64,000 bases of DNA, taken from the NCBI GenBank assembly GCA_018110985.1, contig JAGAWT010000024.1:62001-126000 (forward strand), read 5' to 3'. Below are positions 53,638 to 62,038 of the stretch, piece after piece. The translations under genes were made by a program, and so were the position numbers. A model generated the notes under the pieces. It was given only the letters and a program-made list of their open reading frames with translations. It ran no database searches and was not told the DNA's origin. This stretch comes from Oscillospiraceae bacterium. Its GTDB lineage: Bacteria; Bacillota; Clostridia; Oscillospirales; Ruminococcaceae. Within the stretch, counting starts at the first letter, position 1; every line of letters begins with the position of its first letter.

Positions 53638-55136
53638 TTTATGCCCGCTGCCTCCAGGTTTTTCTCATGCTCCGACAGGGTCTCCGCAAAATAGAAGCGG
53701 CCTGTTTTTACATTGGAGCAGAAATAGTAGTAATTGGAGTCCATGGGATAAAGCACAGCCTCTATCGCCTCAAGTCCGGGATTGCATATAGCTCCGGGAG
53801 GGAGACCGTCGCCCTTGTAGGTGTCATAGGCATCACAGATAGACTGGGAGTACACCTCCAGACCGGGCGTCACCACATCAAGAGAGTAGTTGGTAGTAGG
53901 GTCGGACTGGAGCTTGGGGAAGGTGTAGGGATCGTCAAGACGGTTCAGAAATACAGATGCCACCGCCTTCATGTCACTTGTGTTCCTTGCTTCCTTCTGA
54001 ACGATGGATGCAAGGGTTATGGTCTCATCAAGAGTGAGCCCCAGATCATCCATACGGCCGTACATATCGGGAGTTATCTTGTTGTCAAAGTTCCTGAAAA
54101 CAGTCTTGACTACGTTCCTGGGCTCTTCCTCCAGATAGAATTCATAGGTGTCCGGGAAGAAATAGCCTTCCATCTTGTAGTATTTCAGAGGGGCTGTCTC
54201 CACATGGGACTCAAAGTCAAAACCGAAGTAAATGGTGTTTATCTCCTCTATGAAGTCCGCTGCCGGACACACGCCGTTTTCTTCAAGGCGTCTTGCTGCA
54301 TCATCAAGGGTGATGCCTTCCTCAAAGGTAAGGGTAACAGTCTCTCTTTCCACCACCACTATGCGCTTTTGCAGCTCCTCTATGACATCGTTATAGGTCA
54401 TATTGGGGATAAGGGTGTGCTCTCCGGAGGTATAGGTGCCGTCGGTGCCCCTTATCTTTGAAAAGATGCGGAAAAGCCTCGGATCTTTGATTATACCGTG
54501 ATCTGCCAGCATCTTTGCGATACCGTCTGTATTGGTATTTTCGGGTATTTCCAGAACTACGGGTTCACTGGATCTTTCAAGCCCCAGTATCTCCCCGGAC
54601 GCCGAGATGACCACCGCTGCACCTATAATGGAAACGGATATGACAAGAGTTACCATCACAAGGGCAACTACCAGCTTTCCTACGCCGTTTTTCCGTGATC
54701 CGGGACGATCTTCTTCATCATCCTCATAGTCATCATCGTACTCTTCGTCGTAATCATCATAATCTTCGTCGTCAAAGCCGTCCCCGTCTGCCGTATTCTC
54801 TTCATCAGCAGGTACATCACGGTGAAAGGTGGAGGATATATACTCCTTGACCTCTTCCTCTTCTTCCTCGTCTCCGCCGGACATGATGATATCCTTTGCA
54901 TCCTCACGGAAAAGACCCATTTCATCGTAGATCTCTTCGGGGACATTTTCCTGTTTGCTCCCTGCCGGGGTCTCATCGGGGATGAGAGGTATCTCACCTG
55001 TCACAGGCTCATCGCCGAAAAGATCCTCCTCCATGCTCGGGGAAACAGCTTCACCGGCAGGCTCCTGCACGGTCTTCCTGCTGTCGTATTCATTGAGTAT
55101 ATCATCAAGAAGGCTGGAATTGTCTTTTTCGTTCAT
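53634..55136 (-). CDS. mltG: Endolytic murein transglycosylase MltG
   Basis: 500 residues. It cleaves nascent peptidoglycan strands at the membrane. Layout: a long cytoplasmic region of about 150 residues, very acidic between about 89 and 142 (runs of D and E with Tyr), a single membrane helix at about 153-178, then a LysM-like region and the catalytic YceG domain. The catalytic Glu lies in TLASIVQKEA; FLNRLDDPYTFPKLQSDPTTNY and GLPPGAICNPGLEAIEAVLYP are conserved. The ATG directly follows the 5-FCL stop (TAAATG). Confidence 0.93.
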   Translation of the reverse strand: MNEKDNSSLLDDILNEYDSRKTVQEPAGEAVSPSMEEDLFGDEPVTGEIPLIPDETPAGSKQENVPEEIYDEMGLFREDAKDIIMSGGDEEEEEEVKEYISSTFHRDVPADEENTADGDGFDDEDYDDYDEEYDDDYEDDEEDRPGSRKNGVGKLVVALVMVTLVISVSIIGAAVVISASGEILGLERSSEPVVLEIPENTNTDGIAKMLADHGIIKDPRLFRIFSKIRGTDGTYTSGEHTLIPNMTYNDVIEELQKRIVVVERETVTLTFEEGITLDDAARRLEENGVCPAADFIEEINTIYFGFDFESHVETAPLKYYKMEGYFFPDTYEFYLEEEPRNVVKTVFRNFDNKITPDMYGRMDDLGLTLDETITLASIVQKEARNTSDMKAVASVFLNRLDDPYTFPKLQSDPTTNYSLDVVTPGLEVYSQSICDAYDTYKGDGLPPGAICNPGLEAIEAVLYPMDSNYYYFCSNVKTGRFYFAETLSEHEKNLEAAGIK

Positions 55137-55724
55137 TTATCCTATCAACTCACTTCCGGTCACACCGATCACTCTTTTGTCGGTGATGATCAGATCCATT
55201 TTAACATCAGTTTCCTCTGCCGCAGGTATGTCGGTGAGGAAGATATCGTTTACGATGCCCACCTTTAAAATATGGGGGCATCTTGCAAAAAACCTGTCGT
55301 AGTATCCGCCGCCGTAGCCTATCCTGTCCCCGTTACGGGAAAAGGCAAGACCGGGTGTCAGACATATATCCGCTTCTTCAAGCCTTTCACAGAAGCGGGT
55401 ATCGGGTTCGGGAATGTCATAGGCACCGGGGCGCAGATCCTTTTCCGACCTTATCTCAAAAAAGCTCATGCTCCTGTCGCTTTTTACGCAGAGAGGAACT
55501 GCCACCTTTTTCCCCCGTGACCAGGCATCTTCCATTATCCTTCCTGTATCGCACTCCGACGGCATGGAGACATAGACGAAGATGCTCTTTGCTTCCCTGT
55601 ACGCTCTCAGCTCTGTGAGCCTTTCAAAGATACACCTGTCGCTCTCCTCTTTCAGGGCTCTGTCAAGGGATCGGCGCCTTTCAAGCATTTCCTTTCTGAA
55701 CTGCTTTTTTATTGCCGTGACCAT
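55137..55724 (-). CDS. 5-formyltetrahydrofolate cyclo-ligase
   Basis: 195 residues. It converts 5-formyl-THF to 5,10-methenyl-THF with ATP (YqgN/MTHFS family). Motifs: FRKEMLERRRSLD at the start, IFVYVSMPSECDTGRIMEDAW, the PGLAFSRNGDRIGYGGGYYDRFF catalytic and substrate loop near the C-terminus. The start codon lies within the end of the DJ-1 gene (16-base overlap), so the two are coupled. Confidence 0.93.
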   Translation of the reverse strand: MVTAIKKQFRKEMLERRRSLDRALKEESDRCIFERLTELRAYREAKSIFVYVSMPSECDTGRIMEDAWSRGKKVAVPLCVKSDRSMSFFEIRSEKDLRPGAYDIPEPDTRFCERLEEADICLTPGLAFSRNGDRIGYGGGYYDRFFARCPHILKVGIVNDIFLTDIPAAEETDVKMDLIITDKRVIGVTGSELIG

Positions 55725-56248
55725 ATTATATCATCGGCGATCTTGTCTGCATTGCCGCCAAGCGCCTTTATAAGCTCATAGGAGAATTCAAGAGCCGTAC
55801 CCGCACCTCTTGCCGTCACCACATTGCCGTCGGTGACAGCGGGGACTTCCAGCACTTCTGCCCCCTCAAGAGCCGATTCAAAGCCGGGGTAGCACACTGC
55901 CTTCCTGCCGTTCAGGATACCGAGACGGCCAAGGACGGAGGGAGCCGCACAAATGGCACCCACGAGCCTGCCCTCCTCAAAGGCAGCCTTAATTGTATCT
56001 GTAACGGCTTTTGATGCCGCAAGATTCTTTGTTCCGGGCATCCCTCCGGGGAGGATGACCCCTTCAAGCCTATCTTTATCTATCTCATCTGCGGTAATGT
56101 CGCACACAAAGGGGATCTTGTGGGAGCCTGTGACCGTCTTTCCCGTAACTCCCACGGTAACGACCTTAAAACCCGCACGCTTCAGCAGGTCTATGGGGGT
56201 CACGGCTTCCGTCTCCTCAAAGCCCTCCGCAAGAAATATATAGATCAT
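55709..56248 (-). CDS. DJ-1/PfpI-family protein (DJ-1 type)
   Basis: 179 residues. Flavodoxin-like fold with IYIFLAEGFEETEAVTPIDLLKRAG (conserved Glu in EGFEE), GVILPGGMPGTKNL and the nucleophile elbow VGAICAAPSVLG with its Cys; KAVCYPGFE follows. Family members are reported as glyoxalases or protein deglycases, or as YajL/ThiJ-like stress proteins; the exact role is unsettled. Start 56248 has GGAG upstream; the longer frame to 56284 runs into the 3' end of tmk. Confidence 0.9.
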   Translation of the reverse strand: MIYIFLAEGFEETEAVTPIDLLKRAGFKVVTVGVTGKTVTGSHKIPFVCDITADEIDKDRLEGVILPGGMPGTKNLAASKAVTDTIKAAFEEGRLVGAICAAPSVLGRLGILNGRKAVCYPGFESALEGAEVLEVPAVTDGNVVTARGAGTALEFSYELIKALGGNADKIADDIIWSRQ

Positions 56249-56261
56249 TTTCTTTTCTCCT

Positions 56262-56918
56262 TTACTGCCGCAAAACGTCTTCAATTATCGCCGCTATCCT
56301 GTCTGTTATCTCATCCTCAGTCAGTTCTCTTCCGCTTTCCTCTGCGGGGATGAGCGCCCACCCCTCTTTTTTCGCTATACAGAGGGCAGTATCACGGCAT
56401 TTTTTTATATAATCCATATGAGCTTCATGGATATCCTTTTTGCTCTCATCACCGTGATAGCGGGCAGAAAGCCTCTTCTGAGCAAGCTCAGGCGTAATAT
56501 CAAGATATATCACACTGTCCGGACGGGGCAGCCCGAATTTCACATATTCAAGATCGTAAAGCCAGTCTCTAAAACCCTCACGCTCGCTTTCCCCCAGCTT
56601 CGGCATCTGGTGGATAAGGTTTGAGGTGGTATAGCGGCTCGCAAGTATATTACCGCCGCTTTCGTAAAAGGACTTCCAGTGCATCATGTAGCTTGCATAC
56701 CTGTCTGCGGCATAGAATGTGGATGCCGCATAGGCATTCACATCCTCCGGGTCTTTCGACAGATCACCTGCAAGATACATATTCACAAGGGCGGCAGACG
56801 GGCTTGAATAGTCAGGGAAGCTGATCCCTTTCAGACCCTCAAACCTTGCCAGCAGCCTTTCAAACTGGGTGGACTTACCGCTGCCGTCGGTACCGTCCAG
56901 CACTATCAGCTTTGACAT
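56262..56918 (-). CDS. tmk: Thymidylate kinase
   Basis: 218 residues. It phosphorylates dTMP to dTDP. P-loop VLDGTDGSGKST (residues 6-17), substrate region YAADRYAS and ILASRYTTSNLIHQM (DR motif equivalents), PDSVIYLDITPELAQKR, and a lid region SARYHGDESKKDIHE. The sequence belongs to the divergent TMK branch common in Ruminococcaceae. It leads an operon: tmk, DJ-1, 5-FCL, mltG, U32. Confidence 0.92.
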   Translation of the reverse strand: MSKLIVLDGTDGSGKSTQFERLLARFEGLKGISFPDYSSPSAALVNMYLAGDLSKDPEDVNAYAASTFYAADRYASYMMHWKSFYESGGNILASRYTTSNLIHQMPKLGESEREGFRDWLYDLEYVKFGLPRPDSVIYLDITPELAQKRLSARYHGDESKKDIHEAHMDYIKKCRDTALCIAKKEGWALIPAEESGRELTEDEITDRIAAIIEDVLRQ

Positions 56919-56969
56919 TTTTTCATCCTCTTTGCATCGGAATGTTTTTCACACAGTAACTCAAATTAG

Positions 56970-56998
56970 ATTATAACATATATTTTTTAAAGATACAA
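56970..56998 (-). promoter_or_regulatory. Promoter of the tmk-mltG operon
   Basis: Minus strand: -35 TTGTAT (56998-56993), 17-bp spacer, perfect -10 TATAAT (56975-56970). Confidence 0.72.
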
Positions 56999-57065
56999 GT
57001 GATTTTTAAAATGTAGTTGATTTTTACAAATATCCCCGGATTATTTGTTGATTTTTACGATAAAA

Positions 57066-57100
57066 CAGACCCAACAGCTTTTGTTCTGCTGTCGGGTCTG
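57066..57100 (-). terminator. Terminator of the bioY-cyclase operon
   Basis: CAGACCCAACAGC (57066-57078) pairs with GCTGTCGGGTCTG (57088-57100), 13 bp with one mismatch. TTTTAT follows on the minus strand. Confidence 0.85.
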
Positions 57101-57104
57101 TACT

Positions 57105-57686
57105 TTATCTCATCAGATATGCCCTGCACGGGGCGCCGTCACATCCGCCCAGATCCAAAGGAGCGGCACTGAGAAGGTATTTCCCCGGAGATACATTTTT
57201 TAGTTCGATGCCCTCAAGCAGGACTATGCCCGCCCCAAGCATTATCAGGTGCACCTCACGGGGAGCATCTGCGGGGCCTACCGTCTGGCTCTCATTCCCG
57301 TAAAGGAGTATGCCCTCATCCGCAAATACCTTTGCTCCCTCTGCCGTCATGGTGGCATTTCCTGCCACAAGGATACGCTCATGGGCTGCTGCTGACCGTG
57401 CTTCCCTCATTATGTTTTCTGCCGTTTCCCTTGTGATATCGCCGTCATGGCGAGCCACATAGCAATCCCCGACAAAAGGCTCCAGCCCCATTTCGTCTAT
57501 TGTTTTTCCGCCGTTCAGAAAATGATACGGGGCATCAACATGGGTGCCGTTGTGGGCGCACATGGAAAATACGGTCAGGTTGCATATATCGCCCCTGTCT
57601 ATGCTCTGGGGCTGTGTTTTCACCGGCTTGTCATCACCGGGAAATGTCCTGCACGAAAAGACCTCCTGAGAAATGTCGATTAGCAT
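57105..57686 (-). CDS. Cyclase-family (kynurenine formamidase-like) metal-dependent hydrolase
   Basis: 193 residues. It carries the cyclase-family metal motif HNGTHVDAPYHF (H-x-G-T-H-x-D-x-P-x-H), with DISQEVFSCRTFPGD at the start and GAPCRAYLMR at the end. KynB converts N-formylkynurenine to kynurenine, but many homologues act on other amides or lactones, and no tryptophan-catabolism gene is nearby. It starts 34 bases after bioY with AAAAGGAG, so it shares the biotin-regulated promoter, a link to biotin that I cannot explain. Confidence 0.82.
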   Translation of the reverse strand: MLIDISQEVFSCRTFPGDDKPVKTQPQSIDRGDICNLTVFSMCAHNGTHVDAPYHFLNGGKTIDEMGLEPFVGDCYVARHDGDITRETAENIMREARSAAAHERILVAGNATMTAEGAKVFADEGILLYGNESQTVGPADAPREVHLIMLGAGIVLLEGIELKNVSPGKYLLSAAPLDLGGCDGAPCRAYLMR

Positions 57687-57720
57687 TGTCTGCTCCTTTT
57701 GTCAAAATGGGGTATTGTTA

Positions 57721-58278
57721 TCAGCTTTGCGAAACTATGCTCTGAGGCAGACGGGAAAGGATCACCACTGCAAGGCCTATCTTCCCCACCTCCGGTATCA
57801 GGAAAGGAAAAACGCACTTTGCAAGAACATCTGCCATGGAAATGCTCTCTCCTCCCATCCCGTAAACGGCCATGAACCACACAGAACCGAACAGGTAGCA
57901 CACAAATAGTCCCGCCACAAAGGCTATGAGCTTAAAGCTGAGACTTTTGCCGAATATGGATGTGATCGCCCAGTAAATAAGCCCCATAAACACAAAGCCA
58001 ATTATATAGCCGCCGGTGACACCAAGGAGCACACCTGCACCTGCCTTGAAGCCGGAAAACACAGGCACGCCCACCAGACCGAGAGCGATCCAGACGATCA
58101 CCGAAAGAGTCCCCTTTTTGCCGCCCAGTATCCCCAGGGTGAGCATTACACCCATTGTCTGGAGCGTAAAGGGAACGGGTCCCAGGGGAATGCTTATCCA
58201 TGAGCATACAGCTATCATCACAGCCATAAAGGCTATGAGAGTAAGATCCTTTGTCAATAATTTCTTTTTTTCGTTCAT
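57721..58278 (-). CDS. bioY: Biotin transporter S component BioY
   Basis: 185-residue membrane protein with six helices. Family motifs: LIAFMAVMIAVCSWISIPLGPVPFTLQTMGVML (the biotin-binding PxPFTLQT loop), GGKKGTLSVIVWIALGLVGVPVF, GGYIIGFVFMG and the C-terminal FLIPEVGKIGLA. It imports biotin alone or with the shared ECF module. Start 58278 has AGAGGG upstream. The promoter is overlapped by a BirA-type operator, so expression is expected to fall when biotin is plentiful. Confidence 0.95.
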   Translation of the reverse strand: MNEKKKLLTKDLTLIAFMAVMIAVCSWISIPLGPVPFTLQTMGVMLTLGILGGKKGTLSVIVWIALGLVGVPVFSGFKAGAGVLLGVTGGYIIGFVFMGLIYWAITSIFGKSLSFKLIAFVAGLFVCYLFGSVWFMAVYGMGGESISMADVLAKCVFPFLIPEVGKIGLAVVILSRLPQSIVSQS

Positions 58279-58315
58279 TGATATCCCTCTTTGTTTGATT
58301 TTTTCCTTCTTTACT

Positions 58316-58344
58316 ATTCTATCATACAAAGAAGGAATTGTCAA
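58316..58344 (-). promoter_or_regulatory. Promoter of bioY
   Basis: Minus strand: perfect -35 TTGACA (58344-58339), 17-bp spacer, -10 TAGAAT (58321-58316). The -35 lies within a half-site of the BirA-like operator. Confidence 0.75.
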
Positions 58345-58382
58345 CATAAAACCTGACTTTGGTTGACAATTTCTTTGTCAAC
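58336..58382. promoter_or_regulatory. BirA-type biotin operator with three half-sites
   Basis: AATTGTCAAC (58336-58345) and GTTGACAATT (58362-58371) form an inverted repeat spaced 16 bp, close to the Firmicute BirA box. A third half-site, TTGTCAAC (58375-58382), also pairs with the second. Binding would cover the bioY -35 box. Confidence 0.75.
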
Positions 58383-58390
58383 CAAAGCAT

Positions 58391-59158
58391 CTACTTTCCG
58401 TCACACGATCTTTTTGCAAGTCCGTTCCTTATCCCCTGCATTATCATATCTCTTGCATGGGCTGCTTCTTCCTTTGTAAGAGGCGGAGTGTCGCCGAGAG
58501 GATAATCCAGCCCCAGATTCTCGTACTTCACCTTGCCCATATCGTGGTAGCGCAGAACATCAAGAGCTTTCAGCATTTTGAGCCGTGAAAGAAATTCTCC
58601 GAGCCTTAAAAGGTACTCATCATTGTAAGTAATGCCCGGTACGGTCACATGGCGCACCCATGTAACTATCCCCTTCTCTGTCAGATACTCCGCAAAGGCA
58701 AGGATATTTGTGTTCGGCTGCCCTGTCAGCTTTATATGCTCCTCATTGTCTATATGCTTTATATCCAGCATGACCAGATCGGTGGATCTCATGAGCCTGT
58801 CAAACTTTGGACGGTTAGCCTCCGTAAAGGTGATGCCCGAAGTGTCGAGACAGGTATTTATCCCACGGCTTTTTGCAGCCTCAAAAAGCTCTGTAAGGAA
58901 TTCCATCTGCATAAGGGGCTCACCGCCCGTACAGGTGATGCCGCCGGAGCAGAATTCCTTTACACCGTCATACATCTCCAGTATCTCCTCTACGGTCATT
59001 TCCGTTCCCGCAGCGGGGTTCTGAGAGTGAAGCTCCCATGTGTCAGGATTGTGACAATACAGACATCTGAGAGGACATCCCTGGAAAAATACGACGAACC
59101 GGATACCCGGTCCGTCGACTGTTCCAAAGGATTCCGTTGAATGGATATAACCTTTCAT
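58391..59158 (-). CDS. pflA: Pyruvate formate-lyase activating enzyme
   Basis: 255 residues. Radical SAM enzyme that installs the glycyl radical on PFL. N-terminal STESFGTVDGPGIRFVVFFQGCPLRCLYCHN contains the CxxxCxxC iron-sulfur motif; GGITCTGGEPLMQ is the SAM GGE motif; VMLDIKHID and YNDEYLLRLGEFL follow. It lies 3 bases after the glycyl-radical gene, so it is in one operon with pflB. It activates the separate 80-residue subunit here, if the split is functional. Confidence 0.95.
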   Translation of the reverse strand: MKGYIHSTESFGTVDGPGIRFVVFFQGCPLRCLYCHNPDTWELHSQNPAAGTEMTVEEILEMYDGVKEFCSGGITCTGGEPLMQMEFLTELFEAAKSRGINTCLDTSGITFTEANRPKFDRLMRSTDLVMLDIKHIDNEEHIKLTGQPNTNILAFAEYLTEKGIVTWVRHVTVPGITYNDEYLLRLGEFLSRLKMLKALDVLRYHDMGKVKYENLGLDYPLGDTPPLTKEEAAHARDMIMQGIRNGLAKRSCDGK

Positions 59159-59161
59159 GCC

Positions 59162-59404
59162 TTACAGAGACGCATGGAAAGTACGGGAGATAACATCATC
59201 CTGCTGCTCCTTGGTGAGCTTGATGAAGTTTACTGCATAGCCCGATACCCTGATGGTGAGCTGAGGGTAGTTCTCGGGATGAGCCTGAGCATCAAGGAGA
59301 GTCTCCCTGTTGAATACGTTTACGTTGAGGTGGTGACCGCCCTTAACGGAATAACCGTCGAGAAGTCCCACGAGATTATCTATCTGCTGTGCATTTGCTG
59401 CCAT
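59162..59404 (-). CDS. Stand-alone glycyl-radical domain of pyruvate formate-lyase
   Basis: 80 residues matching the C-terminal glycyl-radical domain of [23 protein letters not shown], then [22 protein letters not shown] with radical Gly55 in RVSGYAVNF, ending VISRTFHAS. It has its own AAAGGAG ribosome site and ATG, 92 bases after the pflB stop. It resembles GrcA/YfiD in size, but here it supplies the domain that the upstream pflB lacks. Both together would give a full PFL. The sequence is intact, which argues against simple decay. Confidence 0.9.
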   Translation of the reverse strand: MAANAQQIDNLVGLLDGYSVKGGHHLNVNVFNRETLLDAQAHPENYPQLTIRVSGYAVNFIKLTKEQQDDVISRTFHASL

Positions 59405-59424
59405 AGTTATCTACTCCTTTACAT

Positions 59425-59486
59425 ACTATACCCGAAAAGTATAGTTTTGATTCTTTATTCCGATCCGGCTTTTTCAGCCGGATCGG
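59425..59486 (-). other. Two hairpins between the split pfl genes
   Basis: Hairpin 1: 11-bp perfect stem CCGATCCGGCT/AGCCGGATCGG (59460-59470 with 59476-59486). Hairpin 2: ACTATAC/GTATAGT (59425-59431 with 59439-59445). Neither is followed by a T-run on the minus strand, so they fit an mRNA processing or stability element that could set a different dosage for the small subunit. Confidence 0.55.
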
Positions 59487-59496
59487 TAAAAGCTGT

Positions 59497-61632
59497 TTAC
59501 TGTCTGTCGTTATCGCTGGTGTTGGGGATATTTGCGCAGGAAGGGCAAAGAGCATCAACATCCAGATCGCCTACGAACACGCCTGTATCCTTGCCCAGTG
59601 CATCGGGAATGATGGAGAAGGTATTGGAGATACCGTCCTGTGCATTGGAGAACTGGAGCTTGGAAACAGAGGACAGGGAAGCGGAAGCGCCGTGAGTATC
59701 TCTGCCGTGCATGGGGTTTGCACCGGGAGCCAGGGGCACGCCCTTCTTTCTGCCGTCGGGTGTGGAACCTGTCTTCTTACCGTATACGACATTGGAAGTG
59801 ATGGTAAGGATGGATGTGGTAGGCACACCGTTTCTGTAGATGGTCTGCTGACGGATCTTGTCCATGAAGCGGTTGAGGATATCCTGAGCTATCTCATCAA
59901 CTCTGTCATCATCGTTGCCGTACTTGGGGAAGTCGCCTTCGATCTTGTAATCAACTGCAACATTCTTGGCAACACCGATAACATTGCCCTTCTTGTCCTT
60001 GATCTCTATATCCTGACGAACAGGAGTTACCTTAGCATACTTGATAGCAGAGAGAGAGTCCGCAACTACGGAGATACCTGCTATACCTGTTGCGAAGTAC
60101 CTCTTTACCTCTCTGTCATGGAGAGCCATCTGGAGAGACTCGTAGCAGTACTTGTCATGCATATAGTGGATTATGTTCAGGGTATTTACATAGAGCTCTG
60201 CCAGCCAGCTCATCATGTCGTCGTACTTCTCCATTACAGTATCGTAATCGAGAACTTCGTCGGTGATAGGTCTGAACTTGGGAGCTACCTGTGCGCCGCT
60301 GATCTCATCCACACCGCCGTTTATAGCGTAGAGGAGGCACTTTGCAAGGTTTGCTCTTGCGCCGAAGAACTGCATCTCCTTGCCGACTCTCATGGAGGAT
60401 ACGCAGCAGGCGATAGCATAGTCGTCGCCGTGAGTTACTCTCATGAGCTCATCGTTCTCATACTGGATGGAAGATGTGTTGATAGAGATCTTAGCGCAGT
60501 ACCTCTTCCAGCCCTCGGGAAGTCTGGGAGACCAGAGAACAGTCAGGTTGGGCTCGGGAGATGTGCCGAGGTTTTCAAGAGTGTGGAGATATCTGAAGGA
60601 GTTCTTCGTTACCATGTGTCTGCCGTCGATGCCGATACCGCCCAGAGACTCGGTCACCCACTGAGGGTCGCCGGAGAAGAGGGAGTTGTACTCGGGAGTA
60701 CGTGCAAAACGCACCAGACGCAGCTTCATGATGAAGTGGTCGATGATCTCCTGTGCTTCTGTCTCTGTGAGCCTGCCTGCCTTCAGATCTCTCTCAAAGT
60801 AGATGTCAAGGAAGGTGGAGGTCCTGCCCAGGGACATTGCGGCACCGTTCTGATCCTTTACGGCGCCAAGATAGCCGAAGTAAACTGCCTGTACAGCCTC
60901 CTGAGCTGTTACAGCGGGCTTGGAGATGTCACAGCCGTAGATCTCAGCCATCTTCTTGAGGTTCTCAAGAGCTCTGATCTGCTCTGCGATCTCTTCTCTT
61001 GCCCTGATCTTTTCCTCGGTCATGGGAATGGTATAGAAAGCCTTCTTAGCCTGCTTGTCTTCGATAAGGCGGTCTACACCGTAGAGAGCGACTCTTCTGT
61101 AGTCGCCTATGATCCTTCCTCTGCCGTAAGCATCGGGAAGACCGGTGAGGATGTGAGATGTTCTTGCAGCTCTCATTTCGGGAGTGTAAACATCGAACAC
61201 ACCTGCGTTATGTGTCTTTCTGTACTCGGTAAAGATGCGGTGCATCTCGGGGTCGGGAGTGTAGCCGTTCTGCTCAAGAGCATTTTCAGCCATTCTCAGA
61301 CCGCCGTAAGGCATGAACGAACGCTTGAAGGGCTTGTCTGTCTGCAAGCCTACGATCTTTTCAAGATCCTTCTCGATATAGCCTGCCGGATGGGAGGTGA
61401 GGGACGATACTACATTGTTGTCCATATCCAGGACACCGCCGGCTTCTCTTTCCTTCTTGGCAAGATCCATAACATCTGCCCAGAGCTTCTTGGTAGCCTC
61501 GGTAGGATCCTTCAGAAAGCTCTCATCGCCGTCGTAGGGGGTGTAGTTCTTCTGGATGAAATCCCTTACATTGATCTCATCGACCCAGTGACCGCCGACA
61601 AAGCCTTCCCATTCGGGTCTTAACTGCTTCAT
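59497..61632 (-). CDS. pflB: Pyruvate formate-lyase, large part lacking the glycyl-radical domain
   Basis: 711 residues; usual PFL is about 740-760. It converts pyruvate and CoA to formate and acetyl-CoA. The N-terminus [23 protein letters not shown] is normal. The catalytic Cys pair is present (C409-C410 in [13 protein letters not shown]), as is [19 protein letters not shown]. After the conserved [16 protein letters not shown] the protein ends with an unusual tail, [19 protein letters not shown], in place of the glycyl-radical domain, which is encoded by the next gene. The tail has a CPSC motif that might bind metal or the partner. Strong promoter, leader and AAAGGAGGA site. Confidence 0.95.
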   Translation of the reverse strand: MKQLRPEWEGFVGGHWVDEINVRDFIQKNYTPYDGDESFLKDPTEATKKLWADVMDLAKKEREAGGVLDMDNNVVSSLTSHPAGYIEKDLEKIVGLQTDKPFKRSFMPYGGLRMAENALEQNGYTPDPEMHRIFTEYRKTHNAGVFDVYTPEMRAARTSHILTGLPDAYGRGRIIGDYRRVALYGVDRLIEDKQAKKAFYTIPMTEEKIRAREEIAEQIRALENLKKMAEIYGCDISKPAVTAQEAVQAVYFGYLGAVKDQNGAAMSLGRTSTFLDIYFERDLKAGRLTETEAQEIIDHFIMKLRLVRFARTPEYNSLFSGDPQWVTESLGGIGIDGRHMVTKNSFRYLHTLENLGTSPEPNLTVLWSPRLPEGWKRYCAKISINTSSIQYENDELMRVTHGDDYAIACCVSSMRVGKEMQFFGARANLAKCLLYAINGGVDEISGAQVAPKFRPITDEVLDYDTVMEKYDDMMSWLAELYVNTLNIIHYMHDKYCYESLQMALHDREVKRYFATGIAGISVVADSLSAIKYAKVTPVRQDIEIKDKKGNVIGVAKNVAVDYKIEGDFPKYGNDDDRVDEIAQDILNRFMDKIRQQTIYRNGVPTTSILTITSNVVYGKKTGSTPDGRKKGVPLAPGANPMHGRDTHGASASLSSVSKLQFSNAQDGISNTFSIIPDALGKDTGVFVGDLDVDALCPSCANIPNTSDNDRQ

Positions 61633-61824
61633 TTTATTTTCCTCCTTTAATTTCCGCCGAACCTTTGTAAAGCACGGCAGAGCCTATCGGTGCGCTTTTG
61701 TAAAGCGTTCATCCGATGGAATCATTAACACTTTCAAAAGTATACCGTGCAAAAGGGCCGTCCGCATGAGCCCCTGACCGCACACACCACAAAGAGCGGG
61801 CAATGACACAGCATCATGGGGAAA

Positions 61825-61858
61825 GGGCACGTAAAATCGTGCCCGACGATCATCGGGC
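61825..61858 (-). promoter_or_regulatory. Mutually exclusive hairpins in the pflB leader
   Basis: Two stems share bases 61841-61844: GCCCGA (61841-61846) with TCGGGC (61853-61858), and GGGCACG (61825-61831) with CGTGCCC (61838-61844). On the minus strand the second ends in CCCTTTCCCC. The layout is like an antiterminator/terminator switch within a leader of about 250 nt. Also in the leader, TTTGTAAAGC occurs twice near the start codon. No known riboswitch is recognised. The rest of 61633-61984 holds no gene. Confidence 0.5.
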
Positions 61859-61887
61859 AGACAAAGTGACACAGATACTTTGGTAAT

Positions 61888-61916
61888 ATGATACAATATT
61901 TTTTCGGACTTGTCAA
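61888..61916 (-). promoter_or_regulatory. Promoter of the pflB operon
   Basis: Minus strand: perfect -35 TTGACA (61916-61911), 17-bp spacer, -10 TATCAT (61893-61888). An AT palindrome TTTTAATTAAAA (61930-61941) lies 14 bases upstream of the -35 box, possibly an UP-element or regulator site. Confidence 0.78.
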
Positions 61917-61984
61917 GAGATTTCTGCGATTTTAATTAAAATATTTTCAGCTCGGTATATCCTGACAGAGAAAACACTGTTATG

Positions 61985-62018
61985 TACAGAAAAAAGGCAG
62001 CCCGATTGGGGACTGCCT
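61985..62018 (-). terminator. Terminator of the acidic secreted-protein gene
   Basis: On the minus strand AGGCAGTCCCC pairs with GGGCTGCCT around CAATC (one bulge), followed by seven T. It lies 20 bases past the stop at 62039. Confidence 0.88.
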
Positions 62019-62038
62019 GATCTTATCAAAGAAAGGAC

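Noticed and set aside
53667-54461. Plus-strand open frame opposite mltG
   Set aside because: Shadow frame; mltG is complete on the minus strand.
59692-61623. Plus-strand open frame of about 640 codons opposite pflB
   Set aside because: Antisense artefact of pflB codon bias; the reverse strand encodes a complete PFL body.
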